Of a stretch of DNA of 64,000 bases, positions 57,204-64,000 are shown in pieces. Each line of letters begins with the position of its first letter. The first letter of the stretch is position 1. The stretch spans positions 2,232,001 to 2,296,000 of the forward strand of contig MJGA01000004.1 of NCBI GenBank assembly GCA_001910725.1, written 5' to 3'. Under the pieces are notes generated by a model. That model was not told the DNA's origin, ran no database searches, and was given only the letters and a program-made list of their open reading frames with translations. The translations under genes and the position numbers were made by a program. The DNA comes from Phanerodontia chrysosporium (taxonomy: Eukaryota; Basidiomycota; Agaricomycetes; Polyporales; Phanerochaetaceae).

Positions 57204-59231
57204 TTAGAGAGCGGCGACCCGCGCCCTGCGCCGCTCGTCGAATGCCTTTGCGCGCTCCCAGACGTCGATCGTGAGCTCCGTCTGGTGCATCGACAGTGCG
57301 TACAATCTGCAACACGACATCAGCAACTCGCACAGAAGAGAGCAGTGGGACAACACATACTTGGCGACGGTCATACGCCGGATGAGGTCGTCCGACGTGA
57401 TGGCCTTGTCCTTCTGCCGATCGCGGACAAAGTCCTGCTGGATATACTGCGAGGCGCATCAGCCTCCCGTCCTCAGTGCACGTCAGAGCGCAAACCGTAC
57501 CTCCGACGTCGCCTCGCTGACGTTCACCTTCCCGTTCTGCGCACCGACAACGAGGTCGCGGAACGCAGCGAGCTTTTCTGGCGCGGGCAGCGCGACGTCC
57601 GCGGCGGGCTTGTACAGGCGCGATACGTCCGCGGGGCGCAGCGGCGCAGTGGGCGGCTGCAGCGGCACGGCGAGGTCCGTGCGGAAGAACGCGCTCTTCT
57701 TGCCCTCGGTGAGCACGACGCAGCTGATGTCGGTCGGGAAGCTGAACGAGCTGAACGGAAAGGCGTAGGTCAGCGTCTGTGAGGAGAGCACCTCCTGCAG
57801 CGCGTTGATGTTCAGCAGGCCTGCCGCGCACGGTCAAAAGGGGTGATGCAGAGCAGGGAGGTGGAGGCACGCACCGCGCTCAATGAGCTTGCCTTCTCGG
57901 ACGCCGCCCTCTGTGATAAGCAGCACAGAGCCCTGGGGCAGCTGCAGAACGCCGGAGTGCAGGTCCTCGTCCTTGCTTTCTGGCGAGAAAGGGACTTTGT
58001 TGAGGGTCGCTAGGGACAACGGAAGCGTCCGTGTCAATGGGAGTATGTTTGAGAGGACATGCGAAAGGGCGGGAATGGGGAGGACAGGTGATTGGTCTTC
58101 GGACTCGGAGTAAGCGAAGGCACAGGTGGCGAAGGGAACTGGGAGAGTGTTATGGATGGAGGGAAGAGAGGCGGGTTTCGCGATTCGCTAGACCTGCGTC
58201 AGCTTGAATGATAGTCACTGGGGATACGGACACTCACACTCTCGCAATGCTGGCGAGGAGCACCCATTCAGCTGCATCGACGTCTCCTCCTAGCGCTTCT
58301 GATGCCATCCAGTTGATCAAGTCCTCGCGAACGGCAGAGGAACTTGCTATAGGATACGGTCTCTGAAGCAGTGAGCGTTGATGGGGTCGCGTGAACAAGA
58401 CGTGGAGCGTAGGGACTTCTGGAGGAGACTCGGCCTCGATGTCCATTCTGTCCGCAGGTCAGCGCAACGTAACGGTAGGCGTAGTGAGGAAACGTACGGC
58501 TCTTTTGTCAGAATGCCGACAAACGTAGCGAGGTCAGTTGACTTGAGCTGTTCCGCAGCATCCAAATCGTAGAGCTGCCGCCAGTGAGCCACAGCCGAGT
58601 GTAAGGAAGCAAGACTCTCGTACCTTCACTTGCACTCCAATGTGCGAGCCTTCAGGCACGGGATACTTGTACGACTTGGTTGGTGTATGTCTCTGCGAGC
58701 TTTCTGTTCTCAAAGTCAGACATGGAGAGGGGAGCGAACATGAGGGACGCACGTTCACATGGACCACTTAGCTCATCGAGACACCAGTCCGTCTCTCCAG
58801 GGACGCTGACTGCCCAGACAGTGTTGCACTCCCTCAGCTCGCTAACATCAACGTTCCGTCCTTCGTCTTCGGGAGTGTCCTCGTGCAGGCCCCAACCTCC
58901 GAGCGAACCAGACGCGTTTCGGCGGAGGTACATGCCTGGGGAAGGCGACGTGTCCTGGACCATGGCTCGGAAGCGGACGAGAGACCTGTCGCGGTGGGCC
59001 TCTGGCGGGTTTCGTACATCGAGAGAGGGTATCTGGCTGCGACTCAGAGCGCGATTTGTGGCATTGAGAGGTACGACGCACCTCGGCAAAGGCATCATCT
59101 GAACTGAACACGCTGGAAAAGTGTTTTGTGACCTGCGGTGCAAAGTCGTGCAGGCTGGCGTGTGCAGCAAAGAGCTCTCGTAGCTCTGCAGTTGGGTCGC
59201 GGAGGGCGTCGGTGCGGTACGCGGAGACCAT
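57204..59231 (-). CDS. MCMBP: MCM-binding protein (MCMBP/ETG1)
   Basis: Start MVSAYRTDALRDPTAELREL, then HFSSVFSSDDAFAE|IPSLDV over an intron, and the conserved LVRFRAMVQDTSPSPGMYL. Later blocks: CNTVWAVSVPGETDW, KYPVPEGSHIGVQVKVY, FVGILTKEP, PTLHVLFTRPHQ, WVLLASIARV, PLSLATLNKVPFSPESKDED, GVLQLPQGSVLLITEGGV, NINALQEVLSSQTLTYAFPF, FPTDISCVVLTEGKKSAFF and a helical end (HQTELTIDVWERAKAFDE). MCMBP unloads or chaperones MCM2-7 in the nucleus at the end of replication. One base appears missing at the GGGG run 58077-58080. The gene converges on PGM2, with 65 bp between stops. Its first exon has been copied to 62.0 kb. Confidence 0.87.
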
Positions 59232-59757
59232 GGCTGGCAGTCGAGGAGGGCGTCGCGGTAATTTGCAGACGCGCGTCCGCCACAAACGCGTCCAACACCG
59301 CCATCAGCGGAGTTCCCGACACTTTCCCAATGCACATCGACTCTCTTTCGACCACCTCGATATTGGTAATGCGATAAAGACCTGGAGTTCTCCTGGTGCA
59401 TCACATGTCTTCCATTGGAAGGAGTTCACCGAGCACCAGTAAACTATTCACTTCGGATCAGAGAACACAGCAGCTTCTGCGACCACACGCGGCTTGTGCA
59501 TAACACCAAGTTTGCCATTGTGTAGAAAAACATACCGTTTTTACCCAGTATCGCACCCACGCATCGCACGAACCTCGCGAACATACACTGACTATCCCTC
59601 CTTCAATCAGATTCTAGATCCGCGAAGCCTGGCCATGGCTGCCTACGTTTTTCCTATACACCCCGGTGGCAGTCACAGGCAGTCCGCCGCTCACACGCGA
59701 CGTACAATTAAGAGGTGCGCAGAGCTGGACATCTTCCCTTCCTACCTACCCGCCACA
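59232..59757. promoter_or_regulatory. divergent region MCMBP / P450-3
   Basis: Holds the 5' flanks of both genes. A core resembling the upstream of P450-4 is seen: ATTAAGAGGTGCGC at 59708-59721 against ATAATAAGAGGTGCG at about 62609-62623. Much of this region recurs about 2.8-2.9 kb to the right. Confidence 0.5.
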
Positions 59758-61879
59758 ATGGGCTTCCTGACAGTTCTGCTCCTCGTCTTTGTCCTCTTTT
59801 GCGTTGCCTTGGTGCGAGCAGTACGGCGTCGCCGTGCCCGGCCCCCGTACCCGCCGGGTCCCCCAGCGGATCCGCTCATCGGGCACATCAGGATTATGCC
59901 TAGTACCGACGTCGCTCACGAGGTCTTCCACGACTGGGCCCAGCAATATGGCGATGTCATGTCGCTCGATATACTCGGCACTCGGTATGTCATCCTGAAC
60001 AGCGCGGAGGCCGCTACGGATCTCCTAGAGAAGCGCAACTCCAAGTACGCCGACCGTCCGACCTTTCCTATGTACGAAAGGTGTGTGCTCCGGCAGCTCA
60101 TCTTTATACACCGACGGCTAAGCGATGACCATAGAGTCGGGTGGAAAGATACTCTCGTATTCTTGCCCTATGGTCCGTACTTCAGGAAGCAGCGCAAAAT
60201 GCTCCAGCTGCCCTTGGAGAAGGAGAAAGTCACCGACTTCCGACACATCGAAGAGCAAGAGACGTGCGTCATGCTCTATAATATCATGAGCGACCCAGAC
60301 AGATGCCTTCGTCCATCGGTAATTGTCCCGCGCAACTGCACCCGCTCGTTTCTCACTATACATCCAGGTATACGACAGCGGTTACTATGGAACTTGCGTA
60401 CGGACATCGCGTGGTCTCGAACGACGACGAGTACCTGAAGGCTGCCGACATGGTCATAGATGTTTTGCGCAGCGTAACCCGACCCTCGCTGCTGGACGTG
60501 TCTCCGATTTGTATGCCTAGAGTTTTGCAACGTCCTCGCAAAACTAAAACCGGTTTTAGTTGAATACCTGCCAGCCTGGTTCCCGGGAGCTTGGTTTGTG
60601 AAGTGTATCAAAGGTGAGCTCGCCCATATTGAATTTTCTTGCTGGTGTTAAATCTCAAGCAACAGAAATAAAGCCAGTGGTGCTTCGTGAAATACAGCAT
60701 CCTGTATCGGTCGTGCAACAGGAGCTGGTTTGTCCCCTGAGACCGCCCGACTATCATTGTCACGACTTACCCCCTCTCAGATGGCTGGCACAGCCAAGTC
60801 TTCCTTCGTGTCGCAACAGCTCGAAGATCTCTCGAGGGAGAATGGGCTCAGCCAGGAGGATCTCTATACCGTCAGCATGGTAGCACACCAGATATTCGGA
60901 GGTAAGGTCAATCAAGCATCTCGACCAAGATTTGATTCTGATTAGTGGACAGGCGGATCCGAGACGGTGGGTAGCACATACTTTGCAAAGACGTTCTCAC
61001 TGAGAACTTTGTAGGGCTGGCACACTATCATGACTTTCATCGCATGCATGCTCACAAACCCGGACGTACAACGCAAAGGGCAAGAGGAGCTTGACAGCGT
61101 CGTCGGTCGCGGGCGTCTTCCCGACTTCACCGACCGGGACTCGCTCCCATACATCGACTGTATTGTAAAGGAAACTATGAGGTACGCGTGGCAGCCTTCG
61201 GAAGGTCATAGTCCTTCGACACTCACGCCGTCTAGATGGCAGCCCGTCGTCCCGCTCAGTGTGCCCCACAAGGCGATGGAGGACGACGAGTACCGGGGCA
61301 TGCACATCCCCAAGGGCGCGACCATCATCCCGAACGCCAGGCAAGCCCTGCACCGCGATGCACGCACGCTCTGCTGACACCCCCCTCCGCAGAGGCATCA
61401 CCTGGGACGAGCGCCACTTCCACGAGCCGCGCACGTATAAGCCCGAGCGGTTCCTCCCCAGGCCGCAGGGCGCGGGCGAGGTCTTCCCACAAGGCGCTGT
61501 GTTCGGCTGGGGCCGTCGGTGCGCCGCGTTTGCCTGGCATGAGTGCGCGTTGTTGTCTCTTACTAGGGTTTTGCAGTCTCTGCCCGGGTCGCTACCTCGC
61601 TGACGACGTCGTGTGGCTGGCTATCGCGCGCATTCTTGCGGTGTTCGACATACAGAAGGCGGTGGATGCCGATGGGAACGTTGTCGAGCCGCACATCGAG
61701 TTCACCACTGTGCTCACCAGGTATCGTCCCGTCGTCGGATCAGGAAAGCAGCATGGTTTGACCCGCTCTCTTCTAGCCATCCGAAGCCCTTCCCGTGTAG
61801 CCTGCGGCCGCGCTCGGAGAAGGCCGCGGAGCTCGTCAGGCAGGCGTACGATATGCACATGGCGAACGTCGCTGTCTGA
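59758..61879 (+). CDS. cytochrome P450 (P450-3), tandem copy with a 5-nt deletion
   Basis: Anchor MGFLTVLLLVFVLFCVALV, hinge PPYPPGPPADPLIGHIRIMP, SKYADRPTFPMYER, LPYGPYFRKQRKMLQLP, VTMELAYGHRVVS, YLPAWFPGAWFVKCIK, FIACMLTNPDVQRKGQEE, DCIVKETMR (ExxR), WQPVVPLSVPHKAMEDDEY, ITWDERHFHEPRTYKPERF, the heme loop FGWGRRLCPGRYLAD (split by an intron after GRR) and the end PFPCSLRPRSEKAAELV. Compared with its tandem copy, 5 nt are missing at about 60300 (copy: PDNRDAFVHR), just before a splice donor, which shifts the frame. Unlike the other breaks in this window this is not a single G or C, so it may be a true inactivating change. Substrate unknown. Confidence 0.8.
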
Positions 61880-62657
61880 CGAAGTCAATGTACATACTAT
61901 AGCACTACTCACAGGCGGTTTACCGTCTTCTTCATCATTCGATTGGACATCGCCTGGCAGGGGGCATGCAGCAAAGAGCTCGTCGAGTACGTAGACGGGT
62001 CGCAAAGGCCGTCGGGCGGTACACAGAGACCATGTCGGGCGGCAGTCGAGGAGACCGTGATCTGCCGACGCGTGCCCGCCACCGACTCAGACAAACGCGT
62101 CCAACACCGCCATCAGCGGAGTTCATATGAGACTTCGGCCTTTCACCACGCTCTCGGCACACTTTCCAATCGACTGCGGCACACTTTCAATCGCACCCCG
62201 TTCAGAAGACGAAGATATGTGATAGGGAGCGGTGCATCGTATGCCTTCCATTGGGAGGAAACTTCCGAGTGCAAGGACACCCCGTCGTGCTCCTGTGCTC
62301 ATGATCATGATACACCATTCATCCGGATCAGAGAGCAGGCCAGCTTCTGCTCTTCTGCATGCGGCCGGTGCACTTCTGCCCAGTACCCCACATTGTGTAG
62401 AAAGCAATTCCGTTTTCACTCGGAGGTACGCCCGCACATAGCAGGAGCCACAGAGACATACACCAATCATCACCCTCCCAATCAAATTCCAGATCCACAA
62501 AGTCTGTCCGCCCGCGGCGTAGCGGCGTAGAACTATCGTTAACATCTTCTCGCGGATGCCCCGGTGCTAGTTGCAGGCGGGCATGCGCCTCCGCCGTTCG
62601 CGTGCGATATAATAAGAGGTGCGTAAAACCGGACACATTCACTTCTTCCCCGCTACA
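61880..62657. other. intergenic, duplicated P450 upstream region
   Basis: 3' flank of P450-3, a relic of MCMBP exon 1 (see separate entry) and the promoter of P450-4. A TATA-like ATATAATAAG lies about 45 bp before the P450-4 ATG. Confidence 0.55.
61960..62033 (-). pseudogene. relic of MCMBP exon 1
   Basis: On the minus strand an ATG at 62033 opens MVSVYRPTAF, matching MVSAYRTDAL of MCMBP. The DNA continues as a diverged copy (shared gcagcaaagagct near 61970) with indels that break the frame. The flanking cgcgtccaacaccgccatc at about 62096-62114 also matches the MCMBP upstream. There is no downstream remainder of the gene, so it is non-functional. Confidence 0.7.
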
Positions 62658-64000
62658 ATGGGCTTCCTGACAGCTCTACTCCTCGCCCTCGTTCTCCTTT
62701 GCGCGATCTGGGTGCGAGCAGCACGCCGCCGCCGTGGGCGGCTCCCGTACCCGCCGGGTCCCCCAGCAGACCCGCTCATCGGACACATCAGGATTATGCC
62801 TAGTACCGACGTCGCTCACGAGGTCTTCCACGGCTGGGCCCAGCAATACGGCGATGTCATGTCGCTCAGCGTACTCGGCACTCGATATGTCATCCTAAAC
62901 AGCGCGGAGGCAGCCACGGACCTCCTTGAAAAGCGCAATTCGAAGTACGCCGACCGTCCGACCTTTCCTATGTACGAAAGGTATGTACTCCTGGCAGCTC
63001 ATCTGTGATGTTGACTGCTGAGGATGGCCGCAGAGTTGGATGGAAAGACGCTCTCGTGTTTTTGCCCTACGGCTCGTACTTCAGGAAGCAGCGCAAGATG
63101 GTCCAGCTGCCCTTTGAGAAGGAGAAGGTCACTGACTTCAGACATATTGAAGAGCAAGAGTCATGTGTCATGCTCTATAACATTTTTAGCGATCCGGACA
63201 ACAGAGATGCTTTTGTCCATCGGTAATATTTCTGCAAACTGCACATGCTTGTGGCTCACTATCAATCCAGGTATACGACTGGCGTCACTATGGAACTAAC
63301 ATATGGACATCGCGTGGTCTCGGACGAAGACGAGTATCTAAAAGCTGCCGACATGATTATAGATGTTCTGCGCAGTGTAACCCGGCCTTCGCTGCTGGAC
63401 GTGTCGCCCTTGTGTATGTTTCACATTGTACGACGCCCTCGAGATGCTAACACCGCCGGTTAGTCGAGAAACTGCCTGCATGGTTTCCGGGGGCTTGGTT
63501 CGTCAAGTGTATCAAAGGTGGGCTTGCTCAATGTGGAGTTCCCTGCTGGTGTTTAATCCCAAGCGGTAGAAACAAAACCAGTGGTTCTTCGCGAAATACA
63601 GCGCCCTGTATCGGTTGTGCAACAGAAATTGGTTCGTTTCCTTACCGCTCTACTCCCATTGTCTTGATTTATATCCTCTCACTGCAGATGGCTGGCACAG
63701 CCAAGTCTTCCTTCGTATCGCAACACCTCGAAGAACTCTCAAGGGAGAAGGGGCTCAGTGAAAAAGATCTCTACACTGTCAGCATGGCAGCACATCAAGT
63801 ATTTGCAGGCAAGCGCAATCACAAATTTTACGCAGTGTGCAGTGCTGACCAGCGAACAGGCGGAACCGAGACAGTGTGTTGTATGTGCTTTCTGAAAGCG
63901 TCTTGGTTGACAACACCGTAGGCCTGGCACACCATCATGACCTTTATCGCATGCATGCTCACGAACCCTGACGTGCAACGCAAAGGACAAGAGGAACTTG
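62658..64000 (+). CDS. cytochrome P450 (P450-4), tandem copy, 3' end outside window
   Basis: Start MGFLTALLLALVLLCAIWV, hinge LPYPPGPPADPLIGHIRIMP, SKYADRPTFPMYER, VFLPYGSYFRKQRKMVQLP, PDNRDAFVHR, VTMELTYGHRVVSDEDEYL, LPAWFPGAWFVKCIK, SSFVSQHLEELSREKGL and WHTIMTFIACML. The window ends in NPDVQRKGQEEL, before the ExxR and heme segments. All exons seen are in frame, so this looks like the intact member of the pair. It is a near twin of P450-3 (roughly 85-90% in matched exons by eye). Confidence 0.87.

Larger units (their letters stand above)
59150..64000 (+). repeat. tandem segmental duplication (P450 plus MCMBP 5' end)
   Basis: Two diverged copies of a unit of about 2.8-2.9 kb. The MCMBP start codons are offset by 2802 bp and the P450 start codons by 2900 bp. 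The left copy runs from within MCMBP exon 1 through P450-3; the right copy starts at about 61960 and continues past the window end. Identity by eye is high in P450 exons and lower in introns and flanks. Confidence 0.75.

Noticed and set aside
2660..58080. Programmed frameshifting or insertional RNA editing as the cause of the many frame breaks
   Set aside because: No common slippery motif or downstream structure is seen; the sites share only missing G or C. Nuclear base-insertion editing is not known in fungi. Sequence error is simpler.
1..64000. CRISPR arrays, prokaryotic operons, viral or toxin genes
   Set aside because: None seen. The gene content and introns are those of a fungal nuclear genome, and no regularly spaced repeats were found by eye.

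Overview
The window is nuclear DNA from a filamentous basidiomycete, most likely a wood-decay Agaricomycete of polypore type. Genes are dense and on both strands. They are split by many short introns of about 50-60 nt with GT(A/G)NGT donors, several exons are shorter than 30 nt, and there are four cytochrome P450 genes, three of them closely related. I cannot name a species from the sequence alone. Exons were read by eye, so gene ends are firmer than individual splice sites.

Layout. 1-3.2 kb: two partial relatives of the endocytic scaffold Ede1, the second spliced in frame behind a J-domain (DnaJ). 3.8-16.3 kb: housekeeping genes, namely striatin, a class II cAMP phosphodiesterase, full-length EDE1, an APC/C-type ubiquitin-conjugating enzyme, a small unknown protein and TMA7. 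17.2-19.3 kb: a GPI-type GH13 alpha-glucan enzyme. 20.7-27.8 kb: NOT1, scaffold of CCR4-NOT. 28-33.7 kb: a secreted alpha/beta hydrolase divergent from a GH105-like glycosidase, then an unknown protein. 34.1-36.1 kb: a sugar transporter. 36.4-43.5 kb: P450-1, a U2 snRNA gene and three lineage-specific unknown genes. 43.8-50.1 kb: CDC50, HOOK and RNA 3'-phosphate cyclase. 50.2-52.1 kb: P450-2. 52.1-54.5 kb: no recognisable gene. 54.5-59.2 kb: a phosphoglucomutase of the PGM2 group and the MCM-binding protein. 59.8 kb to the right edge: a tandem P450 pair; the second copy is cut by the window end.

Themes. Endocytosis and early-endosome transport recur (EDE1, its two partial copies, HOOK, CDC50). 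The P450s and secreted hydrolases look like the accessory part. The most distinctive items are the J-domain/EH chimera, a GH13 enzyme lacking two otherwise conserved active-site histidines, a P450 tandem duplication that carried along the 5' end of the neighbouring MCM-binding gene, a 9-nt exon in TMA7, and an unknown gene with a nuclease-like PD..EVK signature.

Caution for every reader: about fifteen conserved genes or exons need one G or C (two bases at two sites) put back to stay in frame, always at a G or C position and always as a missing base. This pattern fits homopolymer undercalling in the assembly better than gene decay, so the frameshifts noted below should not be read as pseudogenes without checking reads.
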